From contig LSRX01001320.1 of NCBI GenBank assembly GCA_001939145.1, forward strand, positions 7,598 to 71,597: a DNA stretch of 64,000 bases, given 5' to 3'. The notes under the pieces are model-generated. The model was given only the letters and a program-made list of their open reading frames with translations, searched no databases and had not been told where the DNA came from. Shown one piece after another: positions 1-10,665 of this stretch. The translations under genes and the position numbers were made by a program. Source of the DNA: Symbiodinium microadriaticum. Lineage: Eukaryota > Sar > Dinophyceae > Suessiales > Symbiodiniaceae. Each line of letters begins with the position of its first letter. Positions within the stretch are counted from its first letter, which is position 1.

Positions 1-114
1 TTTTGTTGTATATGGCCATCGGTCGGGGGATTCTCTTTTCTGCAATGTCAAGCTGAGCCTGGGGGGGGCAACCCCCCACCAGGAAAATTCACTCCGCGCA
101 ACGAACCGCGGCTG

Positions 115-184
115 CGCGCACGCGTGCGGGGGGATGGGCTGGACCGCCCTGAACCCCAGTGCCGGTAGAGAGAGAGAGAGAGAC
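115..184 (+). repeat. G/C-rich cassette ending in (GA)n, copy 1
   Basis: An alternating GCGC/GTGCGGGG stretch is followed by GACC..CCCTGA.CCCCA.GCC.GGT and then a (GA)n run. The same order of blocks recurs at 3757-3832. Similar G/C blocks ending in (GA)n lie near 2440-2518, 3165-3222 and 5040-5102. This is a dispersed low-copy repeat with no coding evidence. Confidence 0.6.
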
Positions 185-318
185 TCTGTTTTCAGTTCAA
201 CGGTCTGAGGGACCCCAGAAGCCCACCACTCAATAAAACATTTGGTGGTGGGGCGGGCCAAATGCCTGAGGGTCGGCAACGCTGACCCCTAAGCCCTGCA
301 GAAAGAAAGAAAGTGTTT

Positions 319-337
319 GTGGCCATTTTGGCTCAAG
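319..337 (+). other. Relic of the dinoflagellate spliced leader (DinoSL)
   Basis: The bases GTGGCCATTTTGGCTCAAG match the last 19 nt of the conserved dinoflagellate trans-spliced leader with one mismatch (A to G at the third base). The leader is added to mRNA from a short SL RNA gene and is not normally next to genes in the genome. A genomic copy is therefore the recognised sign of a spliced mRNA that was reverse transcribed and reinserted. No SL RNA gene context (donor GT and Sm site) follows: the next bases are TCGACC. It is best read as a retroposition scar. Confidence 0.75.
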
Positions 338-2425
338 TCGACCTGCCGCTCCTCTCGGGGGGCGCCTGAGGCCGGCCCTTTGGGGTAGCTGGCTGTTCCC
401 AGCTTCCCCACTGGGTGGACGTGCCTTCAGGCGGGGGAAGGCTTCAGCCTTACGTCCGTCGGCGTTCCGCTCCAGTGGCCTTTTCGGGGGAGGGTTTCAG
501 GAACACTTGCCATACTCGTGAGGGTAAAGTCCGTGATATCTACATCCTTGCCCGCGACCTCGCTACTGCAAGATCTTCTTCTTTGCGGCGACTGCGGAGG
601 GGGAGACACTCTCCTTCACTTTGCAGGTCTTTTCCTTCCTGCCGATGCCGCTCCTAAACAACCTGTACACTGGGAGGGGGAGTACGACACCTCAACGGTC
701 GTGACTTGGGGAACGGCCGCGACATAGTGAAGTTCACCATGGTGGGGACTTGCCGAATATGCAGGTACGCTGAGGGACTTGCACTGTTGGTTTGCGAAAA
801 AGCCATGACCGTACGGACCCAGCTTGCAGGCTTTTACAGTATGGAGTTAGCACGAAAGCTGCCACACCTCGAGACCGTACAAGGAGCCCTCCAAGCGGGG
901 GAGACCAAGCAGCGGGGACGCGAACGCCGTGTCCGACAGCCCGGGGGCGAATTTCAACCACACCACCACAGCCAACAACTCGGGGGAGTACGTCAACAAG
1001 GCCTCTGGAGGAACTGACAGGGTTCCGTACACGGAAAGGGGTGGTTCTCCTCTACGAACCAAGCCCGCTCGATGTATGGATCGGCAAAAAGATTGAGCAG
1101 CAGTCTGGGGGAGCCCTTGTCAATGCAGAGACCGGGGGAACGTTGACTCGGCAGGAGACAAAACAGTACAAAGCCTACTGCAAGCGGCACACAGCGAGAA
1201 ATGAGGAAGCGCGGCTGGCGGATAAGCTTTTCCACATTGTGGACAAGTACTTGCCGTTACAAGCAGATGAAACCAGAGCCTATACCGCACGTTTTCCGGG
1301 GGAAGTGCACACAGCTGCTCCCAAAGGCAAGGAAGATACGCAATGTTCTCCGACGACAAGGGGGACCCTCTACAACACCACAGCCGAGGCAAGAAGCACA
1401 GGTAAGCGGGGACAACCCAAGCCGAGCCAGTGATACAGAAGACGGAGGAGGACTACCAGCACAAGCCACGGAAGCAACAGAGCGTGTGAGAATAGTGTCC
1501 GGGGGAGATGACCCAACCGGTGGAAGTATGGACCAGCCCATGGACAACCACACCCCACCAGATTGGGGGGACGAGACGGAAGATGAGAACACGTTGACAA
1601 GTTGGCCATGGGGGGAGATGGGACGCCCTTCTGACAAAGGGCCAAGCGAGGGGATCCTCGCAGAACGGCCTAATGTGCCTGGTGGAGTGTCTCTACAACA
1701 GCGTGATGATGCTTCTGGCAAGGGCGGGGGGATCACACTCATCCCTAACCGCATGTGGCGAGATGTGAGAACAGTGCAGGCCCATATGGAGCAAGCCAGA
1801 CAGCACAGGGCGACTCGATGACGACGGGGGGATTTTCCTCCCTTGCTTCCTGCCCTTTGCGGGGACAAAGCTCGCTTACGAACACCGATCCGCGTGGAAA
1901 AGTTTCTTCGCTCCGACTACTGAGGGGGGACCTTAGGGGGAACTCCCAGGGCTGAGCAGACAATCCGTGACTGCACGTAAACTTTTAGGTGTGAACTCTT
2001 TAAGCAAAGCATACAACTGCTTTTCTCAGGCAAACCTCGAACTTCTGGCCCAACCTGGCCCTTTAATCCCAGTTTCTTTTCATCACACCTGTACCATTCT
2101 TTCCGTCCTTGAACGAATTCGGGGGATACGCCAAGGCCCAATTAACACCACTCAAACCTCGGCAGATCATGTACTGTGCATGTTTTTGCCCTGGCGCCCC
2201 TTTCCGAGTACCTCACCATGTTGACTTTCCGGATTAGACTTTATCTTTGTTTGCTTCCTGTGGGGGACTTCAGAGTGACAGCCGTTTTGTACACCCTTCA
2301 AGATCCCCTGTATCGGCCCGGACCTCAGACTTCTGCGTGTTCCTTTTTGACAGTAAGGGTGTACCTGATCGCACAGCCATTGTATAGCCGAGCCCTGGGG
2401 GGGAAACCTCCCCAGCGGAAGTAAT
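338..2425 (+). other. Possible retroposed or decayed transcript, unassigned
   Basis: This stretch lies directly 3' of the spliced-leader relic. It is studded with runs of five to seven G followed by A. Two overlapping open stretches (792-1433 and 1201-1821) have protein-like composition in places, for example an NAETGGTLTRQETKQYK segment near 1110-1170. They do not share a frame, have no clear start and match no family I recognise. A donor-like CAG/GTAAGC lies near 1400. It could be the body of the retroposed mRNA or chance open frame in G-rich DNA. Confidence 0.25.
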
Positions 2426-2429
2426 CACA

Positions 2430-2518
2430 AAACCCGTGGACTGCGGGTGCGCGTGCGCGCGCGAGAGGGGGGGGGGGGTCCGCCTTCCTCCTTTGCCCCC
2501 GGAGAGAGAGAGAGAGAG
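2430..2518 (+). repeat. G-run and (GA)n low-complexity tract
   Basis: An alternating CG/TG stretch, a run of about 12 G and a pyrimidine block are followed by a (GA)n tract at 2502-2518. The block order resembles the cassette at 115-184. Confidence 0.6.
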
Positions 2519-3600
2519 TGTGGGGAACCCTTGCCACTTTGCATGACACCACCACGTGACACGTTCCGAGCTGTTGAATTCGTTTGGACCGTTTTGAGTG
2601 CTTTCTGCATTTGTTTGAATTTCTAGCACGACGTGTGAGCATGAGACAGTCTGGAATGCTGCCCCGTCAAAACAAACGCTCGTGTGTGAGAGTAGTGCGC
2701 TGCCTTACCCCTGTGCTGCACACCTTAGTTCTTGAAGCCTTTTCCAAATCGCCAGCCGCCCAAGTCTTGGTAATTAAATGCACACCTTTTTCCAACCGCT
2801 TGCCGTCAATGTCAATAAATTAGCGTGCAATCCATTTCAGGGGGATCCCCCCCAAACATCCAACTTTTCGGGTTGGTCCGTCCTTTGCCTCCCAGGAGGA
2901 AACCCAACCTCTCCTGAGACCCATCCGTGAATCCAAAACCCCCCCGATCATGTTGAGTTGTAGGGAGTCTGACTTGTAAGGATTCAAGAAGGAGTGCAAA
3001 AGTGGCCACCATAATTCCAAGGCTTGTTGTAGCTAAAACATGCATGTGTTCACGAGAGTATACGATTTGCCTGTCTTCGTGATCATACACTATAAGACTT
3101 GAGTCACTGGCAAATCTACACACCTTCTTCACTCCCCTTGTCCCAATTAAAACATCGGGTGGCATTTTTGCCCGGCGGCTTGGACCGGCCCCTATGCCCG
3201 GGCGAGAGAGAGAGAGAGAGAGTCTCGGTAGGGCGGCAGGTAGGTCGGTTTAATCCGGTAGAGTCGGTTTGCGACGGGGGAGCCAGCAGATTGAGTGAAC
3301 TTTCCTGTGATGGTTATTTGCCTGATGAGCCTAAGTGTGGCATGTTGGTTGTTTCCTTGTCAACTGGCACACCCCGCGCCCCTCACAGAGTGGAACTCGG
3401 TTGAGGGATACGCCGTAGAACGCAGTGTGGATGACCCAGGGGGATCACACAACGGGGGTTTCACTTGGTCACGGTCTTAGGGGGGTGTTTTGTGGGAGGG
3501 TTGAGTGTGCCCACCTGGCGGGAACACAGCTGCAAACCCCAACACGGGGCAGTCAGACAGGACAATCGCGCGCCGTTGAGGGGTTGGCCCTCGGGCCCCC
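2519..3600. other. Non-coding stretch with one (GA)n tract
   Basis: No recognisable gene. Short open frames on both strands have no family signature. A (GA)n tract at 3204-3222 follows a G/C-rich block. C-runs at 2848 and 2940 are the main homopolymers. Confidence 0.4.
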
Positions 3601-3602
3601 AA

Positions 3603-3832
3603 ACCCCCAGCAAGCAAGAGAGAGAGACTAGGGGGAAGGGCCAGAAGGGTTTCCCCTCACACCCCCAGCAAGCAAGCAAGCAAGACTAGGGGGAAGCCTC
3701 TGGCCCACAGCCCTGGCGAAAGAAAGAAAAGAGAGAGAGAGAGAGGACCGGCAAATCCGCGTGCGCGTGCGGGGCAAGGGGTCCGACCTACCCTGAGCCC
3801 CAAGCCTGGTAGAGAGAGAGAGAGAGCGAGAG
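3603..3832 (+). repeat. CAAG and (GA)n duplicated block plus cassette copy 2
   Basis: A segment beginning CCCCCAGCAAGCAAG and ending in ACTAGGGGGAAG occurs near 3602-3637 and again near 3661-3696. In the first copy the CAAG unit runs into GAGAGA. In the second it is extended to five CAAG units. A (GA)n tract follows at 3729-3745, then the second cassette (3757-3832) that mirrors 115-184. Confidence 0.6.
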
Positions 3833-4099
3833 AAAAAAAGAACCAAAAGAGTGTGGATCATTTCTGCTCTCGGCATAGAGATGCGTCGACTCCGGACCGC
3901 AACAAGCCGATCCCCAAATGCTCCCAGAGCGTAGAGAGACGCTTGGGTTCGCACCTGCACCTTCGTCGGAGCTCACACCGACATATTTTGGCGGGAGGCC
4001 TGGTGCAGTGTTGGGGGCTGGTTTTGTTTCCTACCCTCGGTGTGGGGTTGTTAGATTTTAAAGTCAGCTGTTACTCCTGCCCGCTCCTCTTAGGCAAAG

Positions 4100-4440
4100 G
4101 AAGCTCTAAGTCAGGTTAGCTTGATAGGTTGGGGTAGGATGGGGTAGTTCAAGTCAGGTTGGGGCAGGTTAGGTAACCTAAACCCCTACCCTAAGCTAAA
4201 CCCAGAGATAGTCCAGTTTGTAAAGCTAAACCGTACTGTAGCTTGCCTATAGTTGGTTGATGTTGGTTGTATAATCCACTGTTTGCTGAAGTAACCGGTC
4301 CTTGTTGGTGATACCTATGGACCATCTTGGTTAGACACTCGATTGGTTTGGTTAAGCAATCGGTTTTTTGGTTATGTGATCGGTCCTTTTGGTTGTATAA
4401 CCTGCCTTTTGGTTGTGCAATAATTTTACCGGCCATTTAC
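4100..4440 (+). repeat. Degenerate GGTTGGGGTAGG and TTTTGGTTGTATAACCG repeats
   Basis: At 4110-4200 there are irregular GGTTGGGGTAGGATGGGGTAG units ending in CCTAAACCCCTACCCTAAG, a telomere-like composition. From about 4265 to 4440 a diverged unit of roughly 20-25 nt recurs, of the form TTTTGGTTGTxTAACCGGTCC. Period and copy number are approximate because the units are diverged. Confidence 0.5.
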
Positions 4441-7400
4441 AGCCGCAGCGTGCTATCATCTTGCGGGTAAAGAAGCTTCATGGCATACATCTTTGCTTGC
4501 ATCCCCGCTGCCCGAGCTCTATCAGCTGTGTTTCCTTTGTGTTGCCATAGCTTTTGTGGCCTCAAGTCAAACTATGAGCAAGTCACACGTGTTGTTCGGT
4601 TGTTGTCGAGCGGTACCCAGTGTTTATTGGTCATCAGGAGCGACTTTCAATGGCAGCGCCTATCAGGGGGTGTGCACCTTATCTAAGACTATCTAGCCGG
4701 CTGATGCATTGTCCTTTCAAGTCGAGCATGTTCTTTTCGAGTTCGGGAACCTACATCTCCGGTGGAAATCCTTTAGCATACGATCAGGCTTGTGAGCTAT
4801 TCCCTTAAAGATGCTTTTACCAAAATCGGTCGGTTGTTTGTTGTGAACTGCTGAGTGTTGGAGAAGCTTTGCCCAAGTCCGATGGCCAGGGGCTCCAGAG
4901 TTCGTGTGTGAGTGATGGTTTTTAGATTGAGTCGTGTGAGTGCGTGATGCAGTTGCCATATTAATGAAGCCCGATTTGCCTTTGCAGCGTGTGTCTCCCT
5001 TGGCACCCACAGTAAGGGGGGGGCACTTGCACATCACGACTGGAGGGGTCGCACCCCTTCCTCCAGCCCTTGCGAAAGAGAGAGAGCGAGAGAGTCAGAG
5101 AGTCATATTGGGGGGCCAACTGGCCGGGGGGTTTGACAGACCCCTCATGCCCTGGGGAAGAAGAAGAAGAGTCAGAGAGAGAAAACAATCACGGTGAAAC
5201 AATTGGCCCGTCAGGTGCATGACCGTGACCCGAAGCAGCAGAAGGCTTGTAGCAGATGCAGGAACAAAGCACGGAACACGATGTGCCCTGTGCTGCATTC
5301 CAGGCGGAATACCCGGGATAGAGGCTTAGCCACTCCGCTTGCCTCTGCGCAGCTTGCAAACTCTTCACTGCCACGTCTTGGCCATGCCGAGGTCAGGACA
5401 GTATTCCCAGAATGCAGCCCATTCATGGCCACGGCCTGCCACCGACAAGGAGTTTTTTGCATTGCATCCAGATCACCCAGACTTTCTCTCCAAGGAGTTG
5501 CGCGCTTTCCTTTGGGACCTTTGCTGCGGCGCTGCCGCCAGAGCTTATGCACCCAGGAAGACATCTGATCTTTCTGATGCCAGGTCAGAGACGCGCCTTG
5601 GCATGTTCAGCTTCCAGGGCCCCCATGATACGCGCTAGCCGCTGCTCAGCTCGGCAAGCAAAGCCTTTTTCTCTCCAAGGCTGGAGTTGTCCTTGCGGGC
5701 TGACGTCTGCCCGAGCCGTGGGAACAAGAAAAAACGCCGGGATCGGATCTCAGGACCATTGTCGGAGAGGGGGACGAGAGAACGAGTGAACACCTTGGTG
5801 AACTCCAGAAATTTGTCAGTGGAATCTACCCTCCCGCTTCTCCCCAGGTAGAATGCTCGAAGGGTAGGTCCCGGGGACAAGCAGTCCGGCTTGAGCAGCT
5901 TGAGTGCGTTGCTCATTGGCCTCTGAGTGGACATGCTCGAATTTTAGACTCTATAGTCTGTAGACAAAGGACCGATTGATACTCACAGTTTTCAAGCAAA
6001 TCACTTCAGCCTTGGGCCTTCATCATGTGTTTGTTGCTGTTGTGTTTGGTTTTTCGTATACTGGATACTGTTTTTCCTTGACATTGTGGCCCAGTGAACC
6101 TCGAAGCAACGTGCCCAAAAGCCGAAGCGCAAACCGCGATGATAATGCTGCAAGACTATCAGTACCTACTTCTCTTGTTGTTGAGTTTCAGGTGTCTTTT
6201 GGCAAGATCGGCCCTCGCGAGGGGGTTGTATTAGTCTTACAAATTTCAGACTATGACAACCGCGAACTAGAAGCACCCAGTAGAAGGATGAACGAATGGC
6301 AGCATGAAACGCCTGGTCGCAGACACTCTCTGAGATGTCTCATACATGCTCAGACGGCATGGTCTGGGGCATCCGGACGCAAGACCCGGCAGAATCCCGC
6401 TGACAAGATCTCGGCAGACATGCGAGAACTACTGAGTTCTGCCTCGCACGCCATGTCAACCTGCATGATGTTCCTTCTTGGTTTCATGATCCGTGCGAAC
6501 GGAGGGCTCGAACAAGCCCTTCAATTCTTGTTCAAACGTAACGATGTACAAAGACTGCAAAATGGGTTTGACTCTTTGGGCCAGTTCTCGTGAAGCATTG
6601 CCGGCTGTGCCCGAGTGTGGGAGTCGACAGTCAGTTGCCCGAGTTTCTTTTCGAGCTACAGGCCGCTTATTGCAACCATGCGGATCTGTTTTGGGACTAG
6701 AGGATGTCAGAAAAGGCAACAGCACAAGCTTTTGGCACGCAAGCCTCTCCGCCATGATATCCGCTCTTGTATCCTTCCCTGTGATTTCTGATCTTATGGT
6801 TGCGAATCATATTCCATGGTGGCCGGGGGCACAACCGCTAGGAAGCGTTTTAAAGCCTCGATCAGGCCGAAGCTTTGAGCCAATGCCCGAGCAAGCAGAG
6901 CGAGCAGAGGGCGCGTGGCGGAATCGGTTGAAGTGTTTCGTCCATCGCAGACTCAGGTGTGGACAGCCTCCATGCATCGGGCCTTTTGGACGAAGAAGGC
7001 ACCCACATGCCAACCCAGACATGATCAGACAGGCACAGGCTCACCGGAAAGCTTAAAGCAATGAGCAACAGACAGGTCGGCAAAAAATCGCGAGAAGAGA
7101 AGGCCTGAGCAAGCGTGAAGACACGACGAACTACCATTCTCTTGGAACTGCCAGCATCTGAGAATTCCTGGGTGCAGCAGACCTGAACAGCAGCTTGCTA
7201 GGCTTGCCCGCTGCCTGACAACGACTTGCTTGTTGCAATGCGCTTTCAGGTATGCACCCTTCGAGCAGCACTGGCCGTCCCAGCTTCCTCCTCAGACGAT
7301 CCGCCCCGTCTTGGGCCTTGCATCTACAATGCAGTTTCATCGGTTTGAGGTACCGCTACACTACCGCATTCAGGACGAGGAGCAGGAGGCTCGGGGAAGT

Positions 7401-10400
7401 CTGGCATTCCCGCCTTTGTGCTCTGCAGTTCAGGGTGCGGCTAGTGGCCGCCTGGCAGGAGCACCGAAAACATTGGGAATCTACAGAGAAAGCAGACGGA
7501 AATGTCCAAGCCTTGGCCATCATGCTGATCCCGGCATGCGACGCTTTGTTCTGCAAGCCGCGCTCTGCAGGTCTTCACTGCCAAGTCGCTCGGTGATGCG
7601 ACCGCCTTTGTGTCCCAAAGTGTGCAAGCTCCGCGACAGCATGACCTGCGACTAAGTCGCCCACCGCCGTGCCGACTCAATGGGCGCCGAAGGCGACTCC
7701 TAGTCGCGCGAAGGTTGGCGATGCCGGAGTCTCCGCTTTTTACGTCCACCTCTTTGACATCTCAGGGCATGTCATAGTCCGCCAAAGCTGTCGCGAATGT
7801 TTCGTAAAGCTTGAGGTTGCAGGGCCCTGGCGCAGAAGTGCAGAAGAGGCCGCAGAGGACCGAACGACACAGTGGTCTTGTTTTCGAGAGGTCTTAGAGA
7901 GTCTAAGTGCGAGATGGACATAGCGAGGGTTGCCAAGTAGAGCGCGACTTAAGTGATTCGGAGGATGAGACGAAGCTCTTGGAGGCCGAGGATGCAGAGG
8001 CTGGCCGCACTGGCCTGGCCTGCCGATCGGTGTGTCGGAGCTGCGCCGGCGCCGAGGCTGCCTCGCTGGAGCTGACGCAGGTGGACCTCTGCGATCCTCT
8101 GCGATCCCAAATCTTAAGACATATCTTGACTCTCCACCACCGGCCCGGTTCACGCCTAGAAAAAGCAGGCTGACGGCTGAGAGTTTGTCTTTGCTCTCAG
8201 CTATTCCAGCAAGGCCGTGCTGCCGGGTGCACTAGCTGGCATGGGCCCCGGCGGAAGGAGGTTTAAAGTCGGCCGGCAAAGCTGAGGAATTTGCCATGGA
8301 AACCTGTGATGACACCTTGCGCGGCATGTGTGACCTGTGGGCGAATGTGGAGAGGATGCATATCCTAGGCTAGTTGAAGCGTTTTCAAGCATAGAACCAG
8401 ATCAGAGCACCTTCGGAAGCATGACAAGCCTTTGTCAAAGGTCTGGACTGTCGCTTCGAGCGCTATGGTCGCATCTTTCTGGTTTGCTCTGAGGCCGATG
8501 AATCCCACCTTTTTGCAACCGGAAGTCTTGGGTTCAAATTGGCGTGACTCTGCGCGATAGGCCAATGACGGAGAGGTTACAAGAGCAGCTGCGCTCGCAG
8601 CTGTTGGGAGTTGTTACGCTGTTAACTGTTGGCTCGACGAAGCCAGGAAGACAATCTCGCCACTTACTGAGGTTTTGACTTGCTTTCACGAGCTCAATGC
8701 TGCTCTGCTGGGACTTCGCCCACAGGAGCTAGCATCAATGTTCCGTGATGTTGATGTGGCAGATGTTTAAGGGAACCGTGAGGACGGCGAGTTCTTGTTG
8801 CGAGAGTTGTGATTCCCCCAGCTGCTTTTTGGATGGCTTGTCTATCGATGGGATGCTAGCGCGGGTTCTCCCTTGGCTCATCTTGGCTCCTTGCTTTGTT
8901 AGCCCAGATTCCTCGCGAGATTGAGCGGCAGGTCAGGGGAGGAGCAAGCAGACCCTCATTTGGTTTGACACCCAGACTGAGAATTCTTTCCGCCCGGGCA
9001 CTTGTAAATCTGCCATTGTTGACGCTTTGCAAGCTTCACGGTAGCAGGATTTACTGTCCGGCTTCTGCGTGCTCGACGGGCGCCGGAACCTCTTGTCTTG
9101 TCTGTTTCATGCCTGCTTTGTAAGCACGGCGGTGCCGCGGTGCCCAGGCTCACGGCTCTTTGTCATAGAAGGCAACCGGAAAGTGCTTGTCAGAAGCTAG
9201 AGCAGTCAACGAAAATGCCGCCCATGGCAGCTCACAGGACTTCGTGAGGGCCATTCGTTCTCAAAGCTCCTTGAGGCAGCGTGCTCTGATAATTCTGAAA
9301 GCAATCGTCGGAACATGGCTGTCTTAACTGCCGAAGTGGGGGCATGCAGCATGCCCGCATGCCCCCTGCCAGATGATTCCCCGTGGACCTGATGCACCAA
9401 AGCTGCATCAAACTCAGTGACGCATCTGTTTGTGGTGCCCTTGTTCTAGCTGGCCCTTGCCTATCTTGCCCGTGTCATTGTGTTAGACCGGCGCAGGCTG
9501 CATAACACCGCAATTGGATTCGGGGAGAGGCGGCTCTGCGCTGAATGCTTGTTCTTTGAGACGTAACACGTTGGCAACCTACACTTTGACAAGGCTGGCT
9601 GGTTACTTTCGTGATGCTGAACCACGCGAGGGCTGTGATGAAAACTGTCAATCGTGCAGCGGACAACACTTGATTTCACTCCTCCAGTCCCCTTAAGCGA
9701 AGATCCGCGAGCGAACGAACGAAGAACAAGAAAAGGAAGAAAGCCGCATGGCATGGACCTGGGAGCGGCAGACGACTTCTTCTGACTGGCCGTGTCGCCT
9801 CAGAGCCTGACTTGGCTCACGAATGGGGGAGTGGAGTGGGGGTGACACATCACCGAGACCTCCACATGAGAGGAAGCCAACAAGGGCCAAGAAGGCATCC
9901 ACACCCTGGCCCAATCTGAACTTGGCCCGATGAGGTTTAGCCGGTAAGCATGGCATAGTACCTGACCAGAGACGGTACCGAGGGCAAGGGACGGGGCTTG
10001 AACCAAAGGTCTCAGTTGCAGGCACAAGCAAAGCCAGAGGTAATTTCATCCCTCGTGGGGACACTCAGTACATCCTGCATATCCTGACCAATTCTTCGAG
10101 AAGCCTCTCGGCTCATATTAATTGATCATCGGTAGGCGGTTGCTCGTCGAACTGATGATGCATCGGATGATCCGAATAATTGAACTCACGTGACTCTGAT
10201 GATGTTGTACCAGAAGGGAGCCATACAATAACGGCGAGCAGAAGGCTTGCAGCCTGGGCCCACGCTTCTCTGAGGCAGAGTTGAATTAGCTTTCCGACTG
10301 AAACCAGTGGATGGGGTCTGCACTTCCACCAGCCACAACTCTTCGAGTTCAGCGGGCTTCCCCTACCAACGTGACACCCGCTGCACACGGCATGCGGTGA

Positions 10401-10565
10401 CGTACCGACTTCTTGTGATGTTTCATTTGCACAAAAATCGCATTAGACTGTCCGACTATGATTGACCGATTCCGATGCAAGCATGTCTTGGCTGTTCACA
10501 TCAATAGGCACCGTTGCCGCCCGCATGCCGGCAGCTTCGTGCATGTTACCTTGGGCGGTGCTAGT
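4441..10565. other. Non-coding region, no recognised gene
   Basis: About 6 kb with many short open frames on both strands but no recognisable domain, no matched exon series and no repeat array. A (GA)n-rich patch lies at 5077-5180. The longest + frame (5976-6593) has no convincing start or family match. I could not identify a gene here. Confidence 0.4.
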
Positions 10566-10571
10566 CTCCCG

Positions 10572-10623
10572 ATCTCGCTCTCGCTCTCGCTCTCGCTCTC
10601 GCTCTCTCTCTCTCTCTCTCTCT

Positions 10624-10663
<40 letters not shown>
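10572..10663 (+). repeat. (CTCGCT)n and (TC)n microsatellite
   Basis: A hexamer tract of TCTCGC units passes into a pure TC dinucleotide tract with two TTTC interruptions. Open frames through it are Ser/Leu/Arg-only translations of the repeat. Confidence 0.9.

Positions 10664-10665
<2 letters not shown>

Noticed and set aside
1257-1868. - strand frame of 203 codons
   Set aside because: Low-complexity Pro/Ser/Cys translation of G-rich DNA with no start context or family.
5976-6593. + frame of 205 codons
   Set aside because: It starts at a non-ATG codon, has no recognisable domain and its composition matches flanking non-coding DNA.
8500-8545. GGTTCAAATT resembling a tRNA B box
   Set aside because: No matching A box or foldable cloverleaf upstream.
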